Shown: one piece after another, positions 42,606 through 51,083 of the stretch
Layout of the letters: every line of letters begins with the position of its first letter
How positions within the stretch are numbered: the first letter of the stretch is position 1
From: Flavobacterium tistrianum
GTDB taxonomy: Bacteria; Bacteroidota; Bacteroidia; Flavobacteriales; Flavobacteriaceae
Direction of reading: 5' to 3'
DNA length: 64,000 bases
Assembly (NCBI RefSeq): GCF_003254545.1
Contig: NZ_QJRH01000073.1
Span: 186,001 to 250,000, forward strand
Position numbers and translations under genes: made by a program
Notes under the pieces: generated by a model
The model's database searches: none
What the model saw: only the letters and a program-made list of their open reading frames with translations
Told to the model about the DNA's origin: nothing

Positions 42606-45026
42606 ATGAAAATATCTTACAACTGGTTAAAACAATTTATTAAAACAGATTGGACATCTGAGCAGACTTCTGAATTACTAACAGATTTAGGTTTAGAGGT
42701 TGAAGTTGTCGAAAAATACGAATCAATAAAAGGAGGTTTGTCAGGCGTTGTTGTTGGACATGTTCTAACATGCGAAAAACATCCTGATGCTGATAGATTG
42801 AAAGTTACTACAGTTAACATTGGCTTAGAAGCTCCTGTACAAATTGTATGTGGTGCTGCAAATGTGGCTGCAGGACAAAAAGTACCAGTTGCAACAATTG
42901 GAACTGTTTTATACGATAAAGATGGTGCAGAGTTTACCATTAAAAAGGGAAAAATCCGCGGACAGGAAAGTCACGGAATGATCTGTGCTGAAGATGAATT
43001 AGGTTTGGGAACTAGCCATGACGGAATTATGGTTTTGGCAGAAGATTTAGTTCCTGGAACTCCTGCATCTGAAGTTTTCCAAATTGCAAATGATGAAGTT
43101 TTCGAAATCGGATTGACACCAAACCGTGCCGATGCCATGAGCCATTTTGGAACTGCACGTGATTTGAGAGCAGGAATGCTGCAACGCGGAGTAAACGTAG
43201 AATTGATTACGCCTTCTGTAAGCAATTTTAGAGTAGACATGCGTACGCTAAAAATTGACGTAAATGTTGAAGATAATCATTTGGCTCCAAGATATTGCGG
43301 TGTTACTATTTCTGGAATTTCGGTTCACGAATCTCCAAGCTGGCTACAAGACCGTTTGAAAGCTATTGGATTAACTCCAAAAAATAATATTGTAGACGTT
43401 ACTAATTATGTTTTACATGAATTAGGACAGCCTTTACACGCTTTTGACGCTGCAAAAATCAACGGAAAAGTGATTGTAAAAACAGTTGAAGAGGGAACTA
43501 AATTTGTAACTCTTGACGATGTTGAAAGAACACTTCATAAAGAAGATTTAATGATTTGTGACGAAAAAGGTCCGCTTTGTATTGCTGGTGTTTTTGGAGG
43601 TAAAAAATCTGGAGTTACTGAAGGAACAACCTCTATTTTCTTGGAAAGTGCTTATTTTGATCCAGTAAGCATTCGTAAAACAGCAAAAAGACATCAATTG
43701 AGTACAGATGCTTCTTTCAGATTTGAAAGAGGAATTGACCCAACAATAACAGAATATGCTTTAAAACGTGCAGCACTTTTAATTCAAGAAGTAGCTGGCG
43801 GAAAAATCACTTCTGATGTTGTGGAAGTGTATCCTAAAAAAGTTGAAGATTACTCTGTTTTATTGAATTTCAGCCATGTTTCTAAAATCATTGGACAAGA
43901 AATTCCGAAAGATACCATCAAAAAGATCTTGGTTTCTTTAGACATTAAAGTAAATAGCGTTTCTGATACAGGTTTAGGCTTAACGATTCCTGCATATCGT
44001 GTAGACGTTCAGCGTGAAATTGACGTAATCGAAGAGATCTTGAGAGTTTACGGTTATAACAACATTAATTTCTCTAAGAAATTTAATGCTACTGTAGCAA
44101 ATTCGCCAAGAACAGAAGATTATAAAGTACAGAATGTAATTGCTTCTCAGTTGAATTCTCAAGGATTCCACGAAATGATGGCCAATTCATTGACAACGGC
44201 AGCTTACGCGAAATTATCTGCTTCATTAAAAGAGGAACATAATGTTTCAATGCTGAACCCGTTGAGTAGTGATTTAGCAACACTTCGCCAGTCTTTATTG
44301 TTTTCTGGTTTAGAAGCGGTTTCATATAACATTAACAGAAAAAATTCGGATTTGAAATTATTTGAATTCGGAAAAACCTATCATAAGTATTTAAACGGAT
44401 ACGAAGAGCACAAACATCTTTCTTTATTGATTTCTGGAAATAGAAACAAAGAAAGCTGGACTAATCCGCAGAAAACAACAGATTTCTTCTTGTTGAAAGG
44501 ATATGTAAAAGCAATTTTATCTCGTTTAGGAATTGAAAAAATTTCAAACGCGCCTGTTCAATCTGATATTTATTCTGAAGGAACTGCGATTACTTACAAT
44601 AATGATATTTTGGTTGAAATGGGTGTTATTAAAAAGCCTATTTTGAAGCATTTCGGTATTAAACAAGATGTTTATTACGCTGATTTTAACTGGGATTTGG
44701 TTTTAAAAATCATTACAGGAAAAATTAAATATACTGAAATTCCTAAATATCCAGAAGTTCGTAGAGATTTGGCTTTATTAATTGACCAAAGCACAACTTA
44801 CGAAAGCATCTTCAATTTGGCTAAACAAACAGAAAAAACGCTTTTAAAAGACGTTAATTTATTTGACGTTTACCAAGGAGACAAATTGCCAGAAGGAAAA
44901 AAATCGTATGCTTTGAGTTTCACTATTCAAGACAATACGAAAACATTAACTGACGCTCAAATCGACAAAATCATGTCTAAATTGCAGCAGACATTTGAAA
45001 CTGAGCTTGGAGCGAGTTTAAGATAA
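42606..45026 (+). CDS. pheT: Phenylalanine-tRNA ligase beta subunit
   Basis: An 806-aa PheT. An N-terminal region (MKISYNWLKQFI) is followed by a tRNA-binding OB domain (about 40-155, HPDADRLKVTTVNIG). The B3/B4 editing region, the B5 domain and a catalytic-core-like domain with EILRVYGYNNI come next. The C-terminal FDX-ACB domain has YPEVRRDLALLIDQS. It forms an alpha2-beta2 synthetase with PheS, which is not adjacent here. A strong terminator follows. Confidence 0.97.
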   Translation: MKISYNWLKQFIKTDWTSEQTSELLTDLGLEVEVVEKYESIKGGLSGVVVGHVLTCEKHPDADRLKVTTVNIGLEAPVQIVCGAANVAAGQKVPVATIGTVLYDKDGAEFTIKKGKIRGQESHGMICAEDELGLGTSHDGIMVLAEDLVPGTPASEVFQIANDEVFEIGLTPNRADAMSHFGTARDLRAGMLQRGVNVELITPSVSNFRVDMRTLKIDVNVEDNHLAPRYCGVTISGISVHESPSWLQDRLKAIGLTPKNNIVDVTNYVLHELGQPLHAFDAAKINGKVIVKTVEEGTKFVTLDDVERTLHKEDLMICDEKGPLCIAGVFGGKKSGVTEGTTSIFLESAYFDPVSIRKTAKRHQLSTDASFRFERGIDPTITEYALKRAALLIQEVAGGKITSDVVEVYPKKVEDYSVLLNFSHVSKIIGQEIPKDTIKKILVSLDIKVNSVSDTGLGLTIPAYRVDVQREIDVIEEILRVYGYNNINFSKKFNATVANSPRTEDYKVQNVIASQLNSQGFHEMMANSLTTAAYAKLSASLKEEHNVSMLNPLSSDLATLRQSLLFSGLEAVSYNINRKNSDLKLFEFGKTYHKYLNGYEEHKHLSLLISGNRNKESWTNPQKTTDFFLLKGYVKAILSRLGIEKISNAPVQSDIYSEGTAITYNNDILVEMGVIKKPILKHFGIKQDVYYADFNWDLVLKIITGKIKYTEIPKYPEVRRDLALLIDQSTTYESIFNLAKQTEKTLLKDVNLFDVYQGDKLPEGKKSYALSFTIQDNTKTLTDAQIDKIMSKLQQTFETELGASLR

Positions 45027-45046
45027 AATCTCGTTATATTAATATA

Positions 45047-45085
45047 CAAACCCGACTTGTTTTTAAAAGAACTAGTCGGGTTTTG
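45047..45085 (+). terminator. Rho-independent terminator of pheT
   Basis: AAACCCGACT (45048-45057) pairs with AGTCGGGTTT (45074-45083), followed by TTGTTTTTTG. Confidence 0.88.
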
Positions 45086-45090
45086 TTTTT

Positions 45091-45190
45091 TGTTTCAAGT
45101 TTCAGGTTTCAAGTTTCAGGTTTCAGGTTTTCAAGTTGATATACTTTGAGTATAGTTTTACCGCAAAGAGCGCTAAGATTTACGCAAAGT
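45091..45190. repeat. Tandem TTTCAGG/TTTCAAG units plus CGCAAAG units
   Basis: 45091-45136 holds five alternating GTTTCAAG/GTTTCAGG units. 45162-45200 holds CGCAAAG/CGCTAAG units. Both are intergenic repeat families of Flavobacterium with no coding potential. Confidence 0.65.
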
Positions 45191-45236
45191 TTCGCAAAGG
45201 CTAAATTTTTAATTTTTAATTCTCAATTTTTAATTC

Positions 45237-46058
45237 TCAAGCATATTTCTGATACGCTCTCATCAACTTTTCATCGTATTTATTGGTTTTATAAGCTGGT
45301 CCGTTGTATTTTAAAGCAAACGATGTCCAGTTTTTATTTCGCAGTAGTCCAATTAGATTATTTTTTTCTAGAAATAATCCGAAAGCTTTGAGGTGTTCAC
45401 CTTCGTTCTGATTCATTTTATCTACAAATTCATCAATACTGCTATATCCGATAGAAACTGCATTAAAGCCCATAATTTGAAAAAGTCCCCACGAAGCTGA
45501 ACAATTTGCCGCATCGGCTATTTTTTTGTCTGAGCCGAGCTTTTTTGCCTTTTCTAAGCGTGCATATTCAGCTGTTCCGCCAACGTAATATTTCTTCGTA
45601 TAATTTTCAAACAAAATATCCTGTGTATTTGCATTTACAAAAGTCTTCGGATCGATATTTCTTTTCTTCAATTCATTCCAAAAAATATGTCCTTCAAACA
45701 AAATCTTCGGACGTCCATCAATCAAAAAGCCTTTTCCGTTGCTTTCGACTTCGTTTACCGCTTTTACAACCGCAAGTTCTAATTTGAAATGGTTAGAAAA
45801 GTCGATTAAATCCTGTTCAGATAATAATTTGTTATTTGTCGACACGCCATTTTTGCTTTTTTCTAAAAGTGTAGACCAAGTTTTAAGCCCCACTACTCCA
45901 TCAACCACAAGATTATTTTTCAACTGAAAATCTTTGATTGCTTTATCTGTCTCTTTTCCGAAATAATCAGAAACAATTACATTGTATTTTAATTTAGCCA
46001 AAATTTCATTTAAGTAATAAACTTCGGGAGATTTTGTTCCTGCTTTAATAGTTCTCAT
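45237..46058 (-). CDS. Phage-type N-acetylmuramidase with peptidoglycan-binding domain
   Basis: A 273-aa protein. A PG_binding_1-like domain (about residues 5-65, VYYLNEILAKLKYNV...KAIKDFQLKNNLVVDGVVGLKTW) precedes an N-acetylmuramidase (DUF3380) domain. The likely catalytic Glu is in VKAVNEVESNGKGFL, and ASWGLFQIMGFN and FALKYNGPAY are hallmarks. It has no signal peptide, unlike housekeeping muramidases, and resembles phage endolysins. No holin or phage structural genes lie nearby. Confidence 0.88.
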   Translation of the reverse strand: MRTIKAGTKSPEVYYLNEILAKLKYNVIVSDYFGKETDKAIKDFQLKNNLVVDGVVGLKTWSTLLEKSKNGVSTNNKLLSEQDLIDFSNHFKLELAVVKAVNEVESNGKGFLIDGRPKILFEGHIFWNELKKRNIDPKTFVNANTQDILFENYTKKYYVGGTAEYARLEKAKKLGSDKKIADAANCSASWGLFQIMGFNAVSIGYSSIDEFVDKMNQNEGEHLKAFGLFLEKNNLIGLLRNKNWTSFALKYNGPAYKTNKYDEKLMRAYQKYA

Positions 46059-46457
46059 TAGGTTTGTTTTTGGTGATAATTGATGCTTGAAGAATTAAAT
46101 ACATCGTTTTGTCAAATAATAGACTTCGTATGAAATAATAGTATTATTGTTCGGGGTATTTTGACAATAAAAATGAACAATATAAGGGTCGAGAATTCAG
46201 ATATTGATTGCAAAACAATCTTAGTAAACTTAAAACGTATATCTGCTGTAATACAATCTCAAAACTGGCTACGTAAAATTATACTTTTATAAATTATTAA
46301 ACAACAGCACTTTAACTCAATTTTTTAAATAATTTTACCTAAACAAAAAAGGGTATATTTCCCCTTGTCCGAATTTTCCGTTTCAGATAATTTTGCCCTG
46401 TAAACAAACTCAAAAATCTGTTAACTAAACATTTAAACCAATTAATAATAAAAAACT
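46059..46457. other. 399-nt intergenic region between divergent genes
   Basis: Only a promoter is recognised (46365-46395). The rest is AT-rich with no repeat, RNA fold or reading frame that I could support. Confidence 0.4.
46365..46395 (+). promoter_or_regulatory. Promoter of the four-gene signalling operon
   Basis: TTG at 46365-46367, a 20-nt spacer and TAATTTTG at 46388-46395. The leader to the ATG at 46458 would be about 55 nt. Confidence 0.7.
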
Positions 46458-46883
46458 ATGAAAAATCCACCTGCAAAGCCTAGCCAATTAATTACAAAAG
46501 AATTTGCTAGACAATTAAACGTAAATTACAACAACAAAAGAGCTTCTCTTGTTGCTGGTAAAGAAAAAAAAGAAGATGCCAATGCTATCTGGTATTCTTT
46601 AGAAGAATTGGAAAACTATATTCATTATATAAAAACTAATGGTGCAAAAAATGGCTACAATGTTGATGGAATACGTTTTTATTTTGGAGTATATCCAGAT
46701 GATGAAAAACACGGAGAAAAAGCAGGATTGACGACTTTATTTCTGGTCCCTACGGGCAAAAAAGCAGAAAATAACAATCAAGTCCAAAGCTTTGCTTTAA
46801 TGCAAGAAGCCTCTTCAGACCTACAAGACATTGAACCAATGAATTACGGAAACATCGGAAGACCGCCAAGCTTAATTTATTAA
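46458..46883 (+). CDS. Hypothetical protein, first gene of the signalling operon
   Basis: A 141-aa soluble protein. It begins MKNPPAKPSQLITKEFARQL and has a central segment YSLEELENYIHYIKTNGAKNGYNVDGIRFYFGVYPDDEKHG, then LTTLFLVPTG. I know similar small proteins in Flavobacterium encoded beside membrane proteins and kinases, but no function. No signal peptide. It is followed after six bases by the membrane-protein gene. Confidence 0.75.
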   Translation: MKNPPAKPSQLITKEFARQLNVNYNNKRASLVAGKEKKEDANAIWYSLEELENYIHYIKTNGAKNGYNVDGIRFYFGVYPDDEKHGEKAGLTTLFLVPTGKKAENNNQVQSFALMQEASSDLQDIEPMNYGNIGRPPSLIY

Positions 46884-46889
46884 AAAAAT

Positions 46890-47537
46890 ATGTTCGAATT
46901 TTTAAGATCTTATATCATTTATATGGCTTTATTGTCAGGAATTATTGGTTTGTTTGCACTGCCAAAACTTCCTAGCAATAAAGCTAAATTTTTAGTACTT
47001 TTAATCTGGTTTTCTGTAGTAATTGAAATTATAGGCTATTATTTTACCCAATGGACGGGTTTGCTCAATTTTCATGTTTATAATTTCTACATGTTTGCCA
47101 GCCTCTCTGCCTATATTTTACTTCTAAGAGCCTTACTTACTAAAAAAGATCACAAAATTTCGGCTGTCCTTTTTTTAATTCTGTTTATCGTTTCCTTTTT
47201 CCTAAATCTTCTATATTTCAAAGAAGATATTAACCGTTCTTTTACCTATAGTTTTGCAATTGGTGTATTATTAGTTTTAATATTATCGTGCCTGTATTTG
47301 GTTGAAATTTTTAATTCGGAAAAAATACTGAATTTTAAGAAATCTGTATTTTTCTGGTATATACTCGGCATACTCGTTTTTCATGTTCCTTTTACACCTT
47401 TTATGCTGGCTATCAATTGGTTTTTAATAAAACAAGATGATTCCATTTTTAGTTTAGTCGTCTTTATTTTAAATTTTCTGGCGCATAGCTGTTTTATAAT
47501 CGGATTTATATGGAGCGAAAAGAAATACAACTATTAG
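46890..47537 (+). CDS. Hypothetical multi-helix membrane protein
   Basis: A 215-aa integral membrane protein with about seven hydrophobic segments (for example YMALLSGIIGLFAL, LVLLIWFSVVIEIIGYYF, SAVLFLILFIVSFFLNLLYF) and short loops. The N-terminus MFEFLRSYIIYM runs straight into the first helix. It might be the sensory input of the following kinase, which has only one membrane helix of its own. Its last 28 bases overlap the kinase gene. Confidence 0.78.
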   Translation: MFEFLRSYIIYMALLSGIIGLFALPKLPSNKAKFLVLLIWFSVVIEIIGYYFTQWTGLLNFHVYNFYMFASLSAYILLLRALLTKKDHKISAVLFLILFIVSFFLNLLYFKEDINRSFTYSFAIGVLLVLILSCLYLVEIFNSEKILNFKKSVFFWYILGILVFHVPFTPFMLAINWFLIKQDDSIFSLVVFILNFLAHSCFIIGFIWSEKKYNY

Positions 47538-48292
47538 TTATTTCCCTGGGTATTGTTTTCTTTACCCTGATCGTTATTTTACTTGTTATTTTCTTCTATT
47601 TTTTAAAGAAGAAAAATAAATTTTTAGTAGAAAAAATGGAAGCTGATTTGTATTTCCAATCCGAATTGGTTAAAACAAGGATTGAAATAAAGGATCAGAC
47701 TTTATGCGAAATCAGTAAAGAATTGCATGATAATATTGGACAGATTATTTCGGTTGCTATAATGCAGCTTAACATCTGTATAAGCAACAAAAATGTTGAA
47801 ATAAGCGAACTTAAAGACCTGAAAGTTGTTCTGGCAAAATCTTTAGACGAATTGAGAATTCTTTCGAGAATTATAAACAAAGACAATCTGCTTCAAAATA
47901 ACTTTCTCGAAGCTATCCAGCAGGATTTAGAAAGAATTAAAAAACTAAAAAAAATTAAATTCAATTTCAACCAAATCGGACCAGTTCCTGTAATAAATAA
48001 AGAACACGAACTTATTATTTACAGAATTTTCCAAGAAGCGCTCCACAACAGTTTAAAACATTCTAGAAGCGATCTATTTGACGTACATATTGAAACCACT
48101 GATTCTCTTTTTACATTGAAACTAAAAGATTTCGGAATTGGATATGACCTCGAAAAGTCAAATTCAGGAATTGGATTAAACAATATGAAATTAAGAGCCA
48201 AACTTATTGGCGCCGAATTAATTCTAAATTCAGACAACACAGGAACCAGTGTAACCATCGAATATCCTTTAACCCAAGACCATGAAGACTAA
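47510..48292 (+). CDS. NarL/DesK-type sensor histidine kinase
   Basis: A 260-aa kinase. One membrane helix (about residues 7-30) is followed by a HisKA_3 dimerisation domain (ISKELHDNIGQIISVAIMQLN; phospho-His in ELHDN). The HATPase domain has the N-box IFQEALHNSLKHS and G-box segments DFGIGYDLE and SGIGLNNMKLRAK. There is no extracytoplasmic sensor domain, so input may come from the preceding membrane protein. It overlaps the response regulator gene by 11 bases. Confidence 0.92.
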   Translation: MERKEIQLLVISLGIVFFTLIVILLVIFFYFLKKKNKFLVEKMEADLYFQSELVKTRIEIKDQTLCEISKELHDNIGQIISVAIMQLNICISNKNVEISELKDLKVVLAKSLDELRILSRIINKDNLLQNNFLEAIQQDLERIKKLKKIKFNFNQIGPVPVINKEHELIIYRIFQEALHNSLKHSRSDLFDVHIETTDSLFTLKLKDFGIGYDLEKSNSGIGLNNMKLRAKLIGAELILNSDNTGTSVTIEYPLTQDHED

Positions 48293-48932
48293 CTCTAAAA
48301 GAAAACTAATAATTGTAGACGATCATTTGCTTTTTTCCCAATCTCTTGAACTGCTGATTAAAAGTTTTGGAGATTATGAGGTTACAGAACGTTTTGAAAA
48401 CGGAAAAGTTTTTATAGACTTTCTTGAAGAAAATAATTCCAATGAAACTGATCTTGTTCTGCTGGATGTCAATATGCCTGTTCTTGATGGACTAAGCACT
48501 ATGCAATGGCTCAAAGACAACAGACCCAATCTAAAAGTAATTGCTTTATCGGTCAATGACGACGAAGAAATTATCATTAAGATGATTACAAATGGAGCAA
48601 AAGGCTATCTGCTGAAAGATACTTCGCCTGAGATATTCAAAGAAGCAATTGAATGCGTCATCGAAAAGGGCTTTTATTTTACCGAACTTGTTTCTGGAAT
48701 GCTGATTAATAAAGTCAACAGCGAAAACAAAAAAATCTGTCTAAAAGAAAAAGAGATTGTTTTTATCAAACATGCCTGTACAGAAATGACGTATAAGGAA
48801 ATCGCATCAGAAATGTGCTTAAGCCCTAAAACCATTGACGGCTATAGAGAATCACTTTTTGATAAACTTGAAATAAAAACCCGAATCGGATTGGTGCTTT
48901 ATGCCATTAAGCATAAAATTGTTTTTGTTTAA
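48282..48932 (+). CDS. NarL/LuxR-type response regulator
   Basis: A 216-aa regulator. The receiver (about 5-125) has acidic VDDH, phospho-Asp in LLDVNMPVLDGL, and lysine in LLKDTSPE. A C-terminal LuxR-type helix-turn-helix (about 150-212) has LKEKEIVFIKHACTEMTYKEIASEMCLSPKTIDGYRESL. It is the partner of the overlapping kinase. Its TAA stop shares the four bases TTAA (48929-48932) with the stop codon of the convergent apt. Confidence 0.93.
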   Translation: MKTNSKRKLIIVDDHLLFSQSLELLIKSFGDYEVTERFENGKVFIDFLEENNSNETDLVLLDVNMPVLDGLSTMQWLKDNRPNLKVIALSVNDDEEIIIKMITNGAKGYLLKDTSPEIFKEAIECVIEKGFYFTELVSGMLINKVNSENKKICLKEKEIVFIKHACTEMTYKEIASEMCLSPKTIDGYRESLFDKLEIKTRIGLVLYAIKHKIVFV

Positions 48933-49441
48933 TACGTTAAAGCTGCAAAAACGGGGTACTTATTAATTTTTTCTCTTCCGTTAAGAAAAGTCAATTCCAT
49001 CAAGAAATTGCACTGTACGATTTCACCTCCTAGTTTCTCTACCAATTCACAGACTGCTTTTGCGGTTCCGCCAGTAGCCAATACATCGTCGTGTATTAAA
49101 ACACGGTCTCCTTTTTTGATGGCATCTGTATGCATTTCCAAGCTATCTATTCCATATTCAAGTTCATAAGAAGCCGAAATCGTATCAAAAGGAAGCTTTC
49201 TCGGTTTTCTTACCGGGACAAATCCAGCATTTAACTCTTGAGCAAGCAGCATTCCGAAGAAAAAACCACGTGATTCTGCACCTACAACCTTATCTATTTT
49301 TTGATTTTTTAAAGAGTTCACCAAAATTCTTAAGCAATTTGTTCGGGCTTCAGGGTTAATTAGCAAAGGTGTGATATCTTTAAACAAAATTCCTTCTTTT
49401 GGAAATCCCTGAATATCACGTATATAATTTTCTATCTTCAT
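48929..49441 (-). CDS. apt: Adenine phosphoribosyltransferase
   Basis: A 170-aa purine salvage enzyme that makes AMP from adenine and PRPP. N-terminal DIQGFPKEGILFKDITPLL, VGAESRGFFFG and the PRPP loop VLIHDDVLATGGTAKA are all clear. The ATG at 49441 is the normal start; the upstream open frame to 49570 is noncoding and includes part of the tRNA leader region. It shares a TTAA stop overlap with the response regulator. Confidence 0.96.
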   Translation of the reverse strand: MKIENYIRDIQGFPKEGILFKDITPLLINPEARTNCLRILVNSLKNQKIDKVVGAESRGFFFGMLLAQELNAGFVPVRKPRKLPFDTISASYELEYGIDSLEMHTDAIKKGDRVLIHDDVLATGGTAKAVCELVEKLGGEIVQCNFLMELTFLNGREKINKYPVFAALTY

Positions 49442-49469
49442 TTTTTTTAAATTTTCTGTTATTTTTTGC

Positions 49470-49499
49470 TTGTATATGTCACTTTTATGTCTATCTTTG
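49470..49499 (+). promoter_or_regulatory. Promoter of the tRNA-Arg gene
   Basis: TTG at 49470-49472, a 19-nt spacer and TATCTTTG at 49492-49499, 56 nt before the mature tRNA 5' end. Confidence 0.7.
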
Positions 49500-49555
49500 C
49501 ACCCGCAATAAGCAATCAACAAAGCTACAAAAAAATAGCTAATTGATAACAAAAA

Positions 49556-49629
49556 GGCCTCGTGGCGCAACTGAATAGCGCATCTGATTACGGCTCAGAA
49601 GGTTACAGGTTTGAATCCTGTCGAGGTCA
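49556..49629 (+). tRNA. tRNA-Arg (anticodon ACG)
   Basis: A 74-nt cloverleaf. Acceptor GGCCTCG (49556-49562) pairs with CGAGGTC (49622-49628) with one G-U. The D stem is GCGC/GCGC. The anticodon stem TCTGA/TCAGA holds the loop TTACGGC, with anticodon ACG at 49590-49592. The T stem is ACAGG/CCTGT with loop TTTGAAT, and the discriminator is A at 49629. The 3' CCA is not encoded. A34 would be expected to be edited to inosine by TadA. Its 3' end and flank are repeated at 56926. Confidence 0.95.
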
Positions 49630-49814
49630 CTTAAGGAGACAACTAGCAAATAGTTGTCTCTTTTTTTATGCCCTAATATGTAGATTTTTCAAGTCTTCAC
49701 AGCCTAATATTTGTGGTTCGATTTTTTCACAAGAAATTCTTAGTCTGTTTGAAATAAACAGTCTTAAAGTGGTGCTATCAGAGATTTAATCGAAGCTGAA
49801 CAATGGTTCGAAAT
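49626..49814 (+). repeat. Direct repeat A, tRNA-Arg 3' end and flank
   Basis: It starts in the tRNA (GTCAC) and runs through the terminator into noncoding DNA. By hand alignment, about 128 of the first 147 positions match repeat B (56926-57112). The longest exact block is TCTTCACAGCCTAATATTTG plus two bases. After about 49775 the copies diverge further. Confidence 0.9.
49636..49667 (+). terminator. Terminator of the tRNA-Arg gene
   Basis: GAGACAACTA (49636-49645), a five-base loop and TAGTTGTCTC (49651-49660), followed by seven T. Confidence 0.93.
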
Positions 49815-49981
49815 CCCGTTAAGGATATAGTTTTTTTCTCTTTTGGTTTATTATATTTTTTTGACATTAAATACAATAATTCCAAAATAATTTCAGCTAC
49901 CTTCTCATCTGCCTGAATGCCATTTTTGGAAAGAATAATAACGGCTTTTTCTACTGAAACATTGTTCTCGATGAAATTCAT
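49778..49981 (-). CDS. Small mobile-element-associated protein
   Basis: A 67-aa protein beginning MNFIENNVSVEKAVIILSKNG, with EKVAEIILELLYLMSKKYNKPKEKK and then a tail of unusual sequence. I recall very similar 60-70-aa proteins in Bacteroidota integrative elements, often misnamed as PTS subunits. The part before KEKK looks conserved, while the last 15-20 residues run into direct repeat A, so the 3' end may have been changed by the insertion. Function unknown. Confidence 0.65.
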   Translation of the reverse strand: MNFIENNVSVEKAVIILSKNGIQADEKVAEIILELLYLMSKKYNKPKEKKTISLTGFRTIVQLRLNL

Positions 49982-50000
49982 CTTAAAAGGTGAAAATTTA

Positions 50001-50038
50001 AATCAGTAAAATGTATCCATTTTACCTTGATCTGTATC
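50001..50038 (+). promoter_or_regulatory. Putative AraC operator, regulator promoter
   Basis: AATCAGTAAAATGTATC (50001-50017) recurs exactly at 51023-51039. TGTATC at 50012-50017 is repeated at 50033-50038, 21 bp on. The 17-mer begins exactly 61 bp before the -7 box at 50062, the same spacing as in the hydrolase promoter. This suggests autoregulation. Confidence 0.78.
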
Positions 50039-50061
50039 ATTCGCATGAATAATCAATTTTC

Positions 50062-50069
50062 TAATTTTG
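50062..50069 (+). promoter_or_regulatory. -7 box of the first AraC gene
   Basis: TAATTTTG ends 23 nt before the ATG at 50093. There is no good -33 TTG, as expected for an activator-dependent promoter. Confidence 0.65.
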
Positions 50070-50092
50070 CATTATCTTAATCCAAGACTATT

Positions 50093-50959
50093 ATGGAAAA
50101 AAAAATATTGGACATATCTGAATTCACAAAATATCTGAATTTAAAGAGCATCAAAAACGAAGATCTTCATATTGTAAATTTCCAAAATGAAGAAAACGTT
50201 CTCCTAAAATCAGAGGCCGTTACAATCGATTTTTACCTTTTAGCCATAAAGCCGCCATTTGATAAAAATCTGGTTCAGCAGGAACTGCTGGAAGATCAGT
50301 CGAATTCTTATATGTATGTGGACTGCCCGCACAACTCCATAGGATGGGATATTGCCCCCCCTTCTTCAGGATATGCCATAATGGTAAGCGGCAAATATTT
50401 GAGCAAGATGGCTAAAAATTATAATTTCACCCATTATGACAGCCATCATGAAGCGTTATTTCTCACCAAAGAGGAAGAAGCTTTATTGTGGGATCTTTAT
50501 AAAAAAGCATACGATGAATTTTCAAAGCAGTATTATTCCAAAGATATTATCATCTCCTACATTACTCTTATACTCACTTATACTCAGGCCTTTTATGACC
50601 GCCAGTTTGATACGAGAAGCAAGATCTATCATAAGGTGATTTCGGATTTCAATAATCATTTGGAAGATTTTTTCAATCAAGAAGAAAGCATTGCGGGATT
50701 GCCGTCAGTAGCCTATTTTGCACAGAAATCAAACTTATCTCCCAACTATTTCGGTGACCTGATCAAGCACTTTACAGGAAGTTCGCCAAGTGAACACATT
50801 CAGGATTTTGTTGTCCGATTGGCAAAAGACAAACTAAGCAATACAAACCTTTCTGTAAGCGAAATTTCATATAGTCTGGGATTTGACTATCCAAATTATT
50901 TTGCCCGCTTTTTTCGCAAGAAAACGGGACTTTCACCTAAAGTATTCCGTAATCAATAA
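50093..50959 (+). CDS. AraC-family regulator 1 of the island
   Basis: A 288-aa protein. A cupin-like N-terminal domain (about 25-165, YLLAIKPPFDKNL and SSGYAIMVSGKYL) is followed by a C-terminal AraC-type DNA-binding domain (about 185-286). Its motifs are VAYFAQKSNLSPNYFGDLIKHFTGSSPSEHI and VSEISYSLGFDYPNYFARFFRKKTGLSP. It lies upstream of two hydrolase genes and shares a 17-nt promoter site with the first. It is likely their regulator and its own. Its codons appear richer in G/C than those of core neighbours. Confidence 0.92.
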   Translation: MEKKILDISEFTKYLNLKSIKNEDLHIVNFQNEENVLLKSEAVTIDFYLLAIKPPFDKNLVQQELLEDQSNSYMYVDCPHNSIGWDIAPPSSGYAIMVSGKYLSKMAKNYNFTHYDSHHEALFLTKEEEALLWDLYKKAYDEFSKQYYSKDIIISYITLILTYTQAFYDRQFDTRSKIYHKVISDFNNHLEDFFNQEESIAGLPSVAYFAQKSNLSPNYFGDLIKHFTGSSPSEHIQDFVVRLAKDKLSNTNLSVSEISYSLGFDYPNYFARFFRKKTGLSPKVFRNQ

Positions 50960-50980
50960 TTAAAGGAATCATTTATACCC

Positions 50981-51007
50981 AAAAGCAGCTTAACGGCTGC
51001 TTTTTTT
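50981..51007 (+). terminator. Terminator of AraC gene 1
   Basis: AAAAGCAGC (50981-50989), a six-base loop and GCTGCTTTTTTT (50996-51007). Confidence 0.88.
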
Positions 51008-51022
51008 ATTCCTGAAAATGAG

Positions 51023-51059
51023 AATCAGTAAAATGTATCTGTTTTTGAGTATTCTGTCT
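51023..51059 (+). promoter_or_regulatory. Putative AraC operator, hydrolase promoter
   Basis: AATCAGTAAAATGTATC (51023-51039) then two variable bases and TTTT match the site at 50001. A second TCTGTnT match is at 51053-51059, again 1022 nt from its counterpart. TGTATCTG (51034) and TGTCTACG (51055) are 21 bp apart, like AraC half-sites. Confidence 0.78.
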
Positions 51060-51083
51060 ACGTTTTGAGCTTGTGTACCGATG

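Noticed and set aside
45091..45136. Possible CRISPR array
   Set aside because: Units of 8 nt without spacers; it is a tandem intergenic repeat, and no cas genes are present.
45506..45787. 93-codon plus-strand frame opposite the muramidase gene
   Set aside because: The muramidase on the minus strand has clear domains and explains the sequence.
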